Source: Anaerolinea sp.
GTDB taxonomy: Bacteria; Chloroflexota; Anaerolineae; Anaerolineales; Anaerolineaceae
NCBI GenBank assembly: GCA_013824865.1
Contig: PNON01000021.1
Span: 1 to 35,713 of the forward strand
Direction of reading: 5' to 3'
DNA: 35,713 nucleotides
Part shown: positions 1-8,590 of the stretch, piece by piece
Layout: every line of letters starts with the position of its first letter
How positions within the stretch are numbered: position 1 is the stretch's first letter
Notes under the pieces: model-generated
The model's database searches: none
Seen by the model: the letters and a program-made list of their open reading frames with translations, nothing else
What the model was told of the DNA's origin: nothing
Translations under genes and position numbers: made by a program

Positions 1-2700
1 CTGTTTGCTGTCATCCGGACCCATTATGGCATTCCACGGCGGGAAGACCTACGGTTGGCGGAATACAATACCCTGACCAAGGTAATCGGCTTCGTGGTGG
101 AAAATTTGCAGCCAGCTGAAACGGAAGTTTCAGAATCAACTCCAACTCAAGCAGTAGCACTGCGCTCAGATGATATAAGTGGTACCAAGCAGGATACTGC
201 TTCCACGATCCGGCGCAGGGTGCCCAAGCCTGTTCTGCGTCCACGTTTGGATCTTTGTTTACCTACAGGAGTTGCGATCGATGAAAACAGTCATATCCTG
301 GTGGTTAAGGACAACGGCAAGGTTGCTGACGCCCTGACGAGAAAGCTAAAGGGCTTGGGGGCACAAGTAAGTATTGTTGCAGCAGAAAAGGCTGCAACAA
401 TGGCCGCTGAATGGAGCGAGAAAGGCAATATCCAGGGTATTTACTTCCTGCCTGGGTTGGACGCTGACCCAGCATGGAAAAATATGGATCTTCCTCATTG
501 GCAGTCTGCCTTGCAGTATCGCCTGGAAACTCTCTTCAACCTGGTAAAAGCTCTGCCAGAAAAAGCTTTTGTGGTGAGTGCTACGCGGCTGGGCGGATTG
601 ATGGGATTGACAAATACAGCCAATCCACTTGGCGGAGTTGTGAGTGGTTTCACCAAAGCGCTAGCCCGTGAACATCACGATGCTTTCATCAAGACAGTAG
701 ATTTTGAAGTCAAAGCATCACCGGTGACGATTGCGAGCCGGCTGTTGAATGAAACACTACACGATGCATCTGTAAATGAAATTGGCTGGGAAACTGACCT
801 TCGCTATACCGCATCACTGTTTGAAGAAAGCTCTCCTGAAAGCCGGGAGCAGCAAATTCAACAAGATTCTGTTGTCCTGGTGAGTGGCGGAACTGCTGGC
901 GTCGTGGCACCGGTGGTTAAAGACTTGGTTCAAAACGGGAAAGGAAAATTCTACCTGCTTGGCAGGGCTAAACTGCCTCAGGCAGATGATCCCGCTTTAG
1001 GAATGCTTGCTGCCAACCGGGATGAGTTAATGAAAGTAATCGCTGGAGAATTGAAAGCCGCCGGCAAAAAAGCCACCCCGGTGATGGTAGAACAAAAGAT
1101 TTCCGCTTTGGAGAAGGCAAAAAACACACTGGACTTAATGAGATTTGTCCAGGAAGCTGGTGGAGAAGCAACCTACCTGGAATGTGATATCCAGAGTGCG
1201 GAATCGGTGCGGCAAATGATGGCGAAAGTTGCCCAGAATACCCCAAAAGTGGATGTCTTCATCCATGCCGCGGGAGTGGAAAAAAGCAGAAAAATCGAAA
1301 CAAAGACTTTGGAAGAATTGCATCAGGTGTTGGATGTGAAGGCGGATGGCTTCTTTAACCTTTTCAAATCCATGGAAGAAGCCAACCTATTACCATCCAG
1401 CGTTGTGTTTTTCTCCTCTGTCGCTGGCCGCTTTGGCAATTCCGGCCAGGTGGATTACAGTGCCGCCAATGATTTGCTGAGCAAACTGGCTGCCTGGCTT
1501 CCATCCCAGTATTCCGGAATGAAAACCGTCTCCATAGACTGGGGAGCCTGGGGTGAGGTGGGCATGGCCAGCCGGGGCAGCATACCCATGCTGATGGAGC
1601 GTGCCGGAATTGATATGATGAACCCAGTTCTTGCTGCTGCTCACGTTCGAGCGGAGTTGGCAGCCGGTACGAGCGGTGAAGTGGTGGTATCTGGCTCATT
1701 AGGCGCCCTGGAAAATGTGGTTTGCGACAACCATGAAATGGATGTTGCCCGGGCGGATGCTGTCCTGCGTGCAGGATCACCCGAGCACATTATGCTGACT
1801 CATGTCACCGGCTTTGACGCCAGTGGTGTTCTGCATCTGGAAACTGTCTTGGACCCAAATGAGCATCCCTTCTTACAGGACCATTCCATTAATGGGACAC
1901 CCGTCCTTCCAGGAGTAATGGGTATTGAAGGGTTCTCAGTTGCAGCAAGGCATATTGCCAGCACATTAGCCAGTGAAAAAGCAGGTTTCCAGGTGGATCA
2001 CCTGGAGGATATTCGCTTTATGACACCCTTTAAATTTTATAAGAACCTGCCGCGTCACATCCAATGGAAGGCGCGGGGAGTCCGCGAATCAGGCGGTTTG
2101 GTGGTGTATGCTACACTTGAATCGGATGTGGTGCGGCATCATGGTCAACCGGAGCACATGCTTCACTTTAGTGGAAAGGTGCATCTCACCCAGAAAGAGT
2201 TGAAGGAAGAGGTCTCCAAGCAATTGCCAGTTTGGAATGATGGTGAAGCGGTATGTGCGGACGATATATATAAGCTGTATTTCCATGGACCTTCTTTCCA
2301 GGTACTGGAATCTGCTCAGCGATCTGGCAGTGTAATTCTTGGCCGGTTGGCAAAGAACATCCCGGGTCGGAAGGGAAAAGAGCCGATTGAAATTAGCATT
2401 CCCATGCTGGTTGAGCTTTGCTTCCAGACTGCAGGGTTATGGGAAGCTGGTACAACAGGTTCCATGTCACTGCCACAATCTATTGGCACGCTAACGCTCT
2501 TTCCGCAAAAAGTGAATGGCGAGCCGATCTTTGCTGAAGTAACCCCCTGTATTGAGGAAGGCAGGATTAGCTTTGATGCGCGGGTAATGGATGCCAAAGG
2601 TCGCCTTTACCTGGAACTCGTAAATTACCAAACTTCTCCTTTGCCATATGCATCAGAGCCGGGGTTGATTGAACCCATGAAAGTCTTGGTTAGGAATTAA
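1..2700 (+). CDS. PfaA-type polyketide/PUFA synthase, C-terminal part (ACP end-KR-DH), 5'-truncated
   Basis: The reading frame is open from base 1, so the start and the expected KS and AT domains lie outside the window; 899 codons are visible. The first ~36 residues read as the end of an acyl-carrier domain (IPRREDLRLAEYNTLTKVIGF). A Rossmann-like segment (~residues 80-260) is followed by a ketoreductase with nucleotide-binding GGTAGVVAP near residue 296 and the catalytic Ser/Tyr/Asn region FFSSVAGRFGNSGQVDYSAAN (Tyr486). From ~600 onward comes a hot-dog dehydratase with the HxxxGxxxxP signature (His628, HSINGTPVLP) and the second DH motif YFHGPSFQVL. Order ACP-KR-DH is that of PfaA-like iterative synthases, which reduce and dehydrate acyl chains bound to ACP. 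The neighbouring PPTase and PfaD-like gene support a PUFA-synthase-like system. The product cannot be told from this part. TTG at 55 is not the true start. Confidence 0.9.
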   Translation: MFAVIRTHYGIPRREDLRLAEYNTLTKVIGFVVENLQPAETEVSESTPTQAVALRSDDISGTKQDTASTIRRRVPKPVLRPRLDLCLPTGVAIDENSHILVVKDNGKVADALTRKLKGLGAQVSIVAAEKAATMAAEWSEKGNIQGIYFLPGLDADPAWKNMDLPHWQSALQYRLETLFNLVKALPEKAFVVSATRLGGLMGLTNTANPLGGVVSGFTKALAREHHDAFIKTVDFEVKASPVTIASRLLNETLHDASVNEIGWETDLRYTASLFEESSPESREQQIQQDSVVLVSGGTAGVVAPVVKDLVQNGKGKFYLLGRAKLPQADDPALGMLAANRDELMKVIAGELKAAGKKATPVMVEQKISALEKAKNTLDLMRFVQEAGGEATYLECDIQSAESVRQMMAKVAQNTPKVDVFIHAAGVEKSRKIETKTLEELHQVLDVKADGFFNLFKSMEEANLLPSSVVFFSSVAGRFGNSGQVDYSAANDLLSKLAAWLPSQYSGMKTVSIDWGAWGEVGMASRGSIPMLMERAGIDMMNPVLAAAHVRAELAAGTSGEVVVSGSLGALENVVCDNHEMDVARADAVLRAGSPEHIMLTHVTGFDASGVLHLETVLDPNEHPFLQDHSINGTPVLPGVMGIEGFSVAARHIASTLASEKAGFQVDHLEDIRFMTPFKFYKNLPRHIQWKARGVRESGGLVVYATLESDVVRHHGQPEHMLHFSGKVHLTQKELKEEVSKQLPVWNDGEAVCADDIYKLYFHGPSFQVLESAQRSGSVILGRLAKNIPGRKGKEPIEISIPMLVELCFQTAGLWEAGTTGSMSLPQSIGTLTLFPQKVNGEPIFAEVTPCIEEGRISFDARVMDAKGRLYLELVNYQTSPLPYASEPGLIEPMKVLVRN

Positions 2701-2718
2701 TCCGTATTTGGCAACTAA

Positions 2719-2755
2719 TAATAAGCGAAAGGTCGATCAGACCTTTCGCTTATTA
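2719..2755. terminator. Perfect 16-bp hairpin between synthase and PPTase genes
   Basis: Arms 2719-2734 and 2740-2755 (TAATAAGCGAAAGGTC and its exact complement) enclose a 5-base loop GATCA. There is no long T tract beyond the stem's own TTATTA end, so it is either a weak intrinsic terminator for the synthase or an mRNA structure. It ends only 8 bases before the first ATG of the PPTase gene, leaving no room for a free ribosome-binding site. Confidence 0.7.
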
Positions 2756-2763
2756 GTTACAAA

Positions 2764-3519
2764 ATGATAACGATGAACCCAAAATCAGCCATTTACTTTT
2801 CATACTATCATCCAGATGCGGATTCACTTAACACTCTCAGGAAGAATGCAGAAAAATATTTGTGTCCGGAAGAAATGGCCCAATGGTGGAGTTTTAAAGT
2901 ATCCAAACGACAAGATGAGTGGCTGACAAGCCGTTCAGTCACAAAACTGATGATCCGGGCTGTTCCGGGGTTTCATCACTTTGAATTGTACAATATAAAA
3001 ATAATGAAAAAACACTCTGGCCACCCTTACATCATGGACCTCAGGAGTGGGCAATACCTCGGAAGCTACTCTCTCTCTCACAGCCACGGAGCTGTATTTT
3101 GTGGTTTCTCAATAGAACCCCACCTTCGCTTTGGGCTTGACCTGGAAAAGATCGAGCCTCGTCCTCTTGAATTCATCCAGGATTATTTTACCTGTGCTGA
3201 AATCGAAATGATCAGGAAAAACCCAGACATGCAGGATGAGGTTGCCACCCTGGTGTGGAGTGCAAAAGAAGCAGTGTTGAAAGCCATGCAGCGAGGACTC
3301 TCTGTGGATACTAGGACTGTGGAAATTCACCCTGATTTGAATGGGATATCACAGAATGGTTGGCATACTTGCAGAGTGCGAGCAGCGGATGAACCGGAAG
3401 AGAATTTCACCGTTCTATGGCAATCCGAAGCCGGATTTATCCGTACCATTTGCGTGGAAAATTCGCTTCATACCCAACTTCAAAAATTACCAATAAACCT
3501 GGTTATGCCAGGTATATGA
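2764..3519 (+). CDS. 4'-phosphopantetheinyl transferase (Sfp-type)
   Basis: The enzyme transfers phosphopantetheine from CoA onto carrier-protein serines, here most likely the ACPs of the preceding synthase (PfaE role). Sfp-family signatures are visible: SLSHSHG near residue 104, FGLDLEKIE with the metal-binding Asp126, and WSAKEA at 165-170 with Lys168/Glu169. Length 251 aa fits the two-lobed Sfp type. The start is uncertain. ATG at 2764 and ATG at 2773 are in frame, and neither has a Shine-Dalgarno because the preceding hairpin occupies that stretch. It ends 4 bases before the convergent PfaD-like gene. Confidence 0.9.
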   Translation: MITMNPKSAIYFSYYHPDADSLNTLRKNAEKYLCPEEMAQWWSFKVSKRQDEWLTSRSVTKLMIRAVPGFHHFELYNIKIMKKHSGHPYIMDLRSGQYLGSYSLSHSHGAVFCGFSIEPHLRFGLDLEKIEPRPLEFIQDYFTCAEIEMIRKNPDMQDEVATLVWSAKEAVLKAMQRGLSVDTRTVEIHPDLNGISQNGWHTCRVRAADEPEENFTVLWQSEAGFIRTICVENSLHTQLQKLPINLVMPGI

Positions 3520-3523
3520 TCAG

Positions 3524-5116
3524 TTATTTCTGCGGGACGAATTGGGTAAGCATGGAAGCAAACCTTACTCCCTGAGCTTCGAGGATGCGTAGACGGTAAA
3601 GATAGGCTGCCCCATTAAGGATCTGCAGGTTGACGTCTCCTACACCGCGATTCTCAACCTTTTCCAGATAGGTGCCTTTTGTCCAATCATTAAAAGCTCC
3701 CATAGCGGGTCCACACCAAATCTGGTAATCCATCTCGCGACCTTTCTCGCCAATATTAGACCAGCGAGAAGATAATCCAAGGTACCAGCGGAAGATGAGC
3801 GCCATTTTTGTTTTCGGGTCTTTTTCAGCACGCTCCACCTGACGCGGATCACGCGCGGTAAAGAATTTAATGCATTCCTGCCAGATTGAATCCAGGCTTT
3901 GCTGGAAGATACTGCTTTCGAGTTTCTCCCGTTCTGAAACTGGGATCTCTTCAATTGAATTGTAGCGGGTATAGATCTCAAATAACTTCTGTCCGCGCAT
4001 AGCAAACATGGTGCCACGTTTCAGCACCTGCACCCTCACTCCCATTTCAAACATATCACTGGCTGGTGCCATGGCCATATCAGTCATTTCTGCTTGGGCA
4101 AGCAGATTGCGGGTGAATGGGCTGGCAGCAGATTCCACACATGCCTGGTTGATGGATCCAGTAACCACATAAGCAGCTCCCATCATGTAAGCAGCCAGCG
4201 CGGCTGCTGGGGTACCAATTCCTCCTGCAGCGCCAACGCGGACCTGCCGAGCGTAGTTATGCTTTGCTTGGATGACATCCCGCAAGTTAATGATGGCAGG
4301 CAGAGCATTCACCAGTGGACGATTGTCGGTGTGACCACCCGAATCCGCTTCTACTGTAATATCATCCGCCATGGGCACTGTGAGCGCCAGGGCTGCCTGA
4401 TCCTGTGTGATCTTGCCAGACCCAACCAGTTGATTAAGTAAATCCTCAGGCGCAGGCTCCAGGAAGCGTTTCGCGATTTCCTTGCGTGAGACCTTGGCAA
4501 TAACACGATGTGAGATGACCGCTTTGCCATCTGCATCAGCGCTTAATCCGGAAGCGCGGTACCAGACCAGGTGCAGAGTCAACCCCAGGTATGCCGATGC
4601 CTCTACAACTGTGATATTGTGTTTGACGTATAGCTCTGCAGTTCGCGCCTCAAGAGCGGGCTCAATGGGGCTATTGATCAAGTTAAAAACATATGGTCCA
4701 TCAGGCAGAGCAGCTTTGATATTTTGAATAGCTCTCTCAATTCTTTCCGGAAGAAGCCCGCCAGCGCCAAAAGAGCCCATCATACCCGCTTTACCCATGG
4801 CAATGACAAGTTCTTCTGATGATATCCCATTGGCCATCGCCCCCGCATACAGGGTATAGCGAGTGTTATAGGAGGATTTGAAAGAATTATCACCTAATTG
4901 CTCGGGAAGGAAGTCAGGGACAAATGCAATCGTATCCCGTCCCAATGAGTTGCGTGTATCTAAGAAGGTTAATGATTTATCTAATGATGCGATTACAACC
5001 GGTTTATCGAGTTGACGCAGGATTGACTTGATTTCTTCCGTGCGGTTAGCTGGAATAATAGTGCCAGCTCCGTTGGTTTTATTCCAATCCATTACCCGTA
5101 AGGCGAATGATTCCAA
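3524..5116 (-). CDS. pfaD: PfaD-family enoyl reductase (2-nitropropane dioxygenase-like)
   Basis: A 530-aa flavin enzyme of the PfaD family, the trans-acting enoyl reductase of PUFA and related polyketide synthases. It has a TIM-barrel nitronate-monooxygenase-like core. Visible motifs are GKAGMMGSFGAGGLLPERIE in the N-terminal half and the FMN-phosphate-binding GAAGGIGTPAAALAAYMMGA around residues 295-320. The start is TTG at 5116, chosen because AGGAAGGAAATCATC precedes it and no in-frame ATG lies nearby. It converges on the PPTase gene and follows the OsmC gene on the same strand after 82 bases, so the two could share a transcript. Being on the strand opposite the synthase is unlike the usual pfaABCD operon. 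I rate the family call as firm and the partner assignment as inference from proximity. Confidence 0.92.
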   Translation of the reverse strand: MESFALRVMDWNKTNGAGTIIPANRTEEIKSILRQLDKPVVIASLDKSLTFLDTRNSLGRDTIAFVPDFLPEQLGDNSFKSSYNTRYTLYAGAMANGISSEELVIAMGKAGMMGSFGAGGLLPERIERAIQNIKAALPDGPYVFNLINSPIEPALEARTAELYVKHNITVVEASAYLGLTLHLVWYRASGLSADADGKAVISHRVIAKVSRKEIAKRFLEPAPEDLLNQLVGSGKITQDQAALALTVPMADDITVEADSGGHTDNRPLVNALPAIINLRDVIQAKHNYARQVRVGAAGGIGTPAAALAAYMMGAAYVVTGSINQACVESAASPFTRNLLAQAEMTDMAMAPASDMFEMGVRVQVLKRGTMFAMRGQKLFEIYTRYNSIEEIPVSEREKLESSIFQQSLDSIWQECIKFFTARDPRQVERAEKDPKTKMALIFRWYLGLSSRWSNIGEKGREMDYQIWCGPAMGAFNDWTKGTYLEKVENRGVGDVNLQILNGAAYLYRLRILEAQGVRFASMLTQFVPQK

Positions 5117-5198
5117 GATGATTTCCTTCCTGAATAATATTTAATAATAACACTAAACAGATTACTATGTTACGAGATTTCCATCAGAACCAGCAAGC

Positions 5199-5717
5199 CT
5201 ATGTGGGGATAATTTCAGTTTCCAGAGTCACCGATACAGGCTGGCGCAGGGATTGGGCTGTATGGCATGCTCTTTCTGCATGGGTTATCAATTTATTGAC
5301 ATGCTCTTTTGGGGAGGGGCTTGTAATTTTCAACCTGTATTCAGCATTTGTAAAAGCAGCTCCCGAGCCTGGCAGGTCGTATTTATCAGCGTCATCAAAA
5401 TTCACTCGGAGATCGACGGAAAGATCTGAAATTTCTATTGAATATAGTGGAGCAAACTGCACCACCTGGGAAAGTAGTCAGAAGGCTGCTCCGATCATGA
5501 AATATTCTAATGGACTGGGAGCCTTATCATCTCCACCGCGCGACACAGGCTCGTCGCAGTCAAATTGGAACCGACCAATCCTGCCTTTTAGAAATGCATT
5601 TTCTACCAGCTTGGCGGTTGCGCGTAAGGTAACCTTCCCATGACCTGATTTTTGGCGACGTTCCAACCCTTCTTCATGTGCTATCTTCATTCTCTCTAAA
5701 TCAACTTTGAAATTCAT
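5199..5717 (-). CDS. OsmC-family peroxiredoxin-like protein, probable selenoprotein (UGA = Sec80)
   Basis: Two blocks of OsmC-like sequence lie in one reading frame, interrupted only by TGA at 5478-5480. Block one ends SRGGDDKAPSPLEYFMIGAAF. Block two continues LLSQVVQFAPLYS and carries the second conserved cysteine in ERACHTAQSLRQPV (Cys151). Aligned by the PLEY motif, the TGA falls exactly where OsmC/Ohr proteins have the peroxidatic Cys (family pattern PxEyLlaaLgsC). A SECIS-like hairpin follows it. Read through, the protein is 172 aa, a normal OsmC length. The start is ATG at 5717 with GTGAGGAAAGCT before it (AGGA, 5-base gap); GTG at 5729 is less likely. The inferred role is thiol/selenol-dependent reduction of organic hydroperoxides in the cytoplasm. 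The alternative is a pseudogene with one nonsense mutation. Confidence 0.78.
5446..5466 (-). promoter_or_regulatory. Candidate bacterial SECIS element
   Basis: On the mRNA the hairpin begins 11 nt after the UGA. It has a 5-bp lower stem (GGUGG with CCACU, one G-U pair), a U-U mismatch, a 3-bp upper stem (GCA with UGC) and loop GUU. The loop starts 20 nt after the UGA and has G in first position. This meets the known bacterial rule: apical loop 16-37 nt downstream with a G in its first two bases. As in E. coli fdhF, an unpaired U precedes the upper stem and the loop holds GU. A competing fold pairs GGAGCA upstream of the UGA with UGCUCC at 5449-5454. Confidence 0.65.
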
Positions 5718-5812
5718 AGCTTTCCTCACTACATGGGGTTAAGATTAGTGTAGAACAACAATGAACATCCACAATAATTCATTATCATAACAGTTATTCG
5801 GCGAGGTAAAAC

Positions 5813-7018
5813 ATGAATGATCAGTTAAATTACAAACTTTATAAAACCCGCTGGCTGGTGCTGGCTGTGTTCATGTTAATAAACCTGACCATCCAGCTGC
5901 TGTGGATCAGTTATGCCCCGATTACCGGGTTGGCAGCTGACTTTTACCATGTATCCGACCTTCAAATTGGTTTCCTGGCTATGAGTTTCATGATTGCTTT
6001 TATTCCTTTATCCATTCCGGCTTCCTGGTTGATAGATACCTTTGGATTTAAGGTGGCAGTTGGAATTGGCGCAGTAATGATGGGTCTTTTTGGGCTTGCC
6101 AGGGGAATGTCTGGTAACGATTACCGGCTGGTATTGATCAGCACAATTGGAATTGCGGCAGCCCAGCCTTTTTTATTGAACGCCTGGACAAAAGTTGCTG
6201 CTAACTGGTTTGGAATCAAAGAACGGGCTACAGCAGTGGGTCTGGTGATTCTGGCCAACCTGGTCGGAACAGCACTTGGGATGGCGCTCACCCCGATTTT
6301 GATTGAGAATGTTACCATACCTCAAATTCAGTTACTTTACGGGGTGGCAGCGGCGGTGTCTGCTTTGTTATTCTTAATATTTGCAAGAGAAAAACCGCCA
6401 ACATCGCCATGCTCTCCAGAGGAGGAAACCCGGTCTTTGATGCTTGCTGGACTCAAGCATATGTTGAAGGTTAAGGGTTTCTGGCTGTACGTGATCATCT
6501 GGTTCATTGGCATGGGTATCTTTAACGGTATTACTACCTGGGTGGAGAATATTATCCGCCCACGCGGGTTCTCAGCCATGGATGCTGGAACTATGGGAGC
6601 CATGATGATCCTCGGCGGATTAATAGGAGCAGTTATCATCCCGGCTATTTCCGATCGGACCGGCAAGCGTATCCCTTTCCTGCGGGTGGGAATGGTTTGT
6701 GCCATTCCGGGATTAGTTGGTATGACGTTTGCCCAGAATTCCATTCTATTATTCGTGTCCGCCTTCCTTTTTGGTTTCTTCCTCATCAGCACTAGCCCGG
6801 TTGGTATGCAGTACACAGCAGAAGTAACCTACCCGACCCCTGAAGGTACCTCCAACGGGTTGATTCAATTATTTGGGCAGGCATCGGTTGTCTTTGTGTA
6901 TCTCATGGAAGCGCTGAAGAGATCGAATGGTGATTTTATGCCAGCGATGCTCGTCAGCCTTGCTCTGCTTGTGATCAGCACGCTTGTCACATTCCTGATG
7001 AAGGAAGTAAAACGATAA
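5813..7018 (+). CDS. Major facilitator superfamily transporter (FLVCR-like)
   Basis: A 401-aa integral membrane protein with about 12 hydrophobic segments and the MFS layout. An N-terminal half ends with WFGIKERATAVGLVILANLV, the loop/TM5 signature seen in FLVCR/DIRC2-type carriers. A short cytoplasmic loop (~residues 195-215) follows, then the C-terminal half with SDRTGKRIPFL between TM8 and TM9. The substrate cannot be read from sequence; relatives move haem, choline or small organic solutes. A start at 5813 is supported by GCGAGGTAAAAC upstream. It diverges from the OsmC gene, with 95 bases between the two start codons that must hold both promoters. Confidence 0.85.
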   Translation: MNDQLNYKLYKTRWLVLAVFMLINLTIQLLWISYAPITGLAADFYHVSDLQIGFLAMSFMIAFIPLSIPASWLIDTFGFKVAVGIGAVMMGLFGLARGMSGNDYRLVLISTIGIAAAQPFLLNAWTKVAANWFGIKERATAVGLVILANLVGTALGMALTPILIENVTIPQIQLLYGVAAAVSALLFLIFAREKPPTSPCSPEEETRSLMLAGLKHMLKVKGFWLYVIIWFIGMGIFNGITTWVENIIRPRGFSAMDAGTMGAMMILGGLIGAVIIPAISDRTGKRIPFLRVGMVCAIPGLVGMTFAQNSILLFVSAFLFGFFLISTSPVGMQYTAEVTYPTPEGTSNGLIQLFGQASVVFVYLMEALKRSNGDFMPAMLVSLALLVISTLVTFLMKEVKR

Positions 7019-7134
7019 CTCGTTTCATTAACGAAAGCCAACAAAGACCATCTAACAACATCTTATTAGGTTGTCCCGCATTATCATTTTTTTGATAAAA
7101 TTGATATTCAGTAATCCATAGTCTACGAGATATT

Positions 7135-7160
7135 ACGGATACTAGAAATCTTGTATCCGT
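7135..7160 (+). promoter_or_regulatory. 8-bp perfect hairpin just upstream of the Trx-CcdA gene's RBS
   Basis: Arms ACGGATAC (7135-7142) and GTATCCGT (7153-7160) surround a 10-base loop. The GGGAGG ribosome-binding site starts at the next base, so this could be an mRNA leader structure or a protein operator. There is no T tract, which argues against a terminator for the MFS gene. Confidence 0.45.
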
Positions 7161-7170
7161 GGGAGGCAAT

Positions 7171-8547
7171 ATGATTTCTTGGTTCAAAAGTCGCCCCTGG
7201 AAATGGTTCATTTCACTTTTCATCGCTGTCATCATTGGATGGAATGGCATTACTACAGTCTATGCCCAGGATCAGAATGCTAACACAGTGTTCATCTACT
7301 TCTTTTGGGGCGATGGCTGTCCACATTGCGCGGCGGAAAAACCTTATCTTGAAGAACTTGCAAAAAGCAACTCCAGAATTGAGATACGTGATTATGAGAT
7401 CTGGAATGATGAAGATAACCGGGACTTGTTCTATGATATGGCTAAAACCTATGGGTTCGAGCCAACGGGAGTCCCCACAACATTTATCGGTCGGAACTAT
7501 TTTGTCGGCTTTAATGATGTGATCCAGGGGCAGATACAGGCGGCAGTAAACAATTGTCTGGCTTCTGAATGCCCGGATGCGGGGGCTGGGATCATTGGCG
7601 AAAACAGTAATCCCAATATGCAGCCGGTTGATAACCCACCTGCACCCGTTGATCCGAATGCCAGTTATATTGATCTCCCGCTAATCGGGCGGATCGACCT
7701 AAATACGCAATCATTGACGATCAGCACTCTGCTGATCTCGTTTGTGGACGGTTTCAACCCATGTTCATTGTGGGTGCTTTCCATGTTGATGGCACTGGTC
7801 ATCCATACCGGCTCACGCAAGAAAATATTAATCATCGGGATTATCTTCCTGACGGTCACTGCGTCTATTTACGCGTTGTTTATTGCCGGTATTTTCAGTG
7901 TGCTGAAGGTAATCAGCTTCGTAGGCTGGATCCAGGTAGTTGTAGCTTTGGTGGCCTTTGTATTTGCCATCGTAAACATCAAGGATTATTTCTGGTATAA
8001 AGAAGGCGTTTCCTTTACCATCTCTGAAAAAAATAAGGGCAACCTGGTCCAGAAAATGCGCAATGTGCTGGCTAAATCTGATAACTTTTGGAGCCTGGTT
8101 GGAGCCACAGTTGTGCTGGCTGCCGGGGTATCACTGGTGGAGTTCTCCTGCACCGCCGGTTTCCCGGTGTTGTGGTCCAACCTCCTCAATGCCCATAATG
8201 TCTCCATGAGCACCTTCGTTTTATTGCTGGTCTTATATATGGTGATCTACCAGTTGGATGAAATCGCTATCTTCTCTACCGTGGTGGTCACCTTAAAAGC
8301 CAGCCGGCTGGAAGAGAAACAGGGGCGTATTTTGAAGTTGATCGGTGGTTCGTTGATGTTGACTCTGGCCATTGTAATGTTAATCGACCCGAGGATCATG
8401 AACAACCTTACCAGTTCGTTGTTGGTTTTTGGAGCTGCCTTTGCGTTTGCTGGTTTGATCCTGCTATTGCACCGTGCCATTCTGCCAAAGTTTGGCATTC
8501 AAATTGGGACGAAAGATAACAGCAGACGTAATAAGAGGAAAAGATAG
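7171..8547 (+). CDS. Secreted thioredoxin-fold domain fused to CcdA/DsbD-like membrane domain
   Basis: A 458-aa protein with a signal peptide (positively charged start, hydrophobic core, YAQ cleavage site near residue 33). Next comes an extracytoplasmic thioredoxin fold with active site C50-P-H-C53 (FFWGDGCPHC) and cis-Pro loop GVPTTFIG. After a Pro-rich linker comes a membrane domain of about six helices. It carries the CcdA-type cysteines Cys198 (NPCSLW) and Cys327 (SCTAGFP). CcdA/DsbD proteins carry electrons from cytoplasmic thioredoxin across the membrane; here donor channel and outer reductase are on one chain. ATG 7171 is preferred over GTG 7159 because GGGAGGC lies 4 bases before it. 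The real target outside the cell (cytochrome maturation, disulfide repair, peroxidase) is not evident. Confidence 0.85.
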   Translation: MISWFKSRPWKWFISLFIAVIIGWNGITTVYAQDQNANTVFIYFFWGDGCPHCAAEKPYLEELAKSNSRIEIRDYEIWNDEDNRDLFYDMAKTYGFEPTGVPTTFIGRNYFVGFNDVIQGQIQAAVNNCLASECPDAGAGIIGENSNPNMQPVDNPPAPVDPNASYIDLPLIGRIDLNTQSLTISTLLISFVDGFNPCSLWVLSMLMALVIHTGSRKKILIIGIIFLTVTASIYALFIAGIFSVLKVISFVGWIQVVVALVAFVFAIVNIKDYFWYKEGVSFTISEKNKGNLVQKMRNVLAKSDNFWSLVGATVVLAAGVSLVEFSCTAGFPVLWSNLLNAHNVSMSTFVLLLVLYMVIYQLDEIAIFSTVVVTLKASRLEEKQGRILKLIGGSLMLTLAIVMLIDPRIMNNLTSSLLVFGAAFAFAGLILLLHRAILPKFGIQIGTKDNSRRNKRKR

Positions 8548-8590
8548 GATGGCTAAACTTCTAAGCGAATAAATTCAGTGAGGGGTATTG

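Noticed and set aside
1364-1780. A minus-strand open frame of 138 codons inside the synthase gene
   Set aside because: Rich in Pro, His, Arg and Cys with no domain-like pattern; a shadow of the ketoreductase coding strand.
5199-5729. Two separate small genes, or a simple nonsense pseudogene, in the OsmC region
   Set aside because: Both pieces are in the same frame and the second has no ribosome-binding site. The only stop sits at the catalytic Cys position, with a SECIS-like hairpin after it. A chance mutation would rarely land there.
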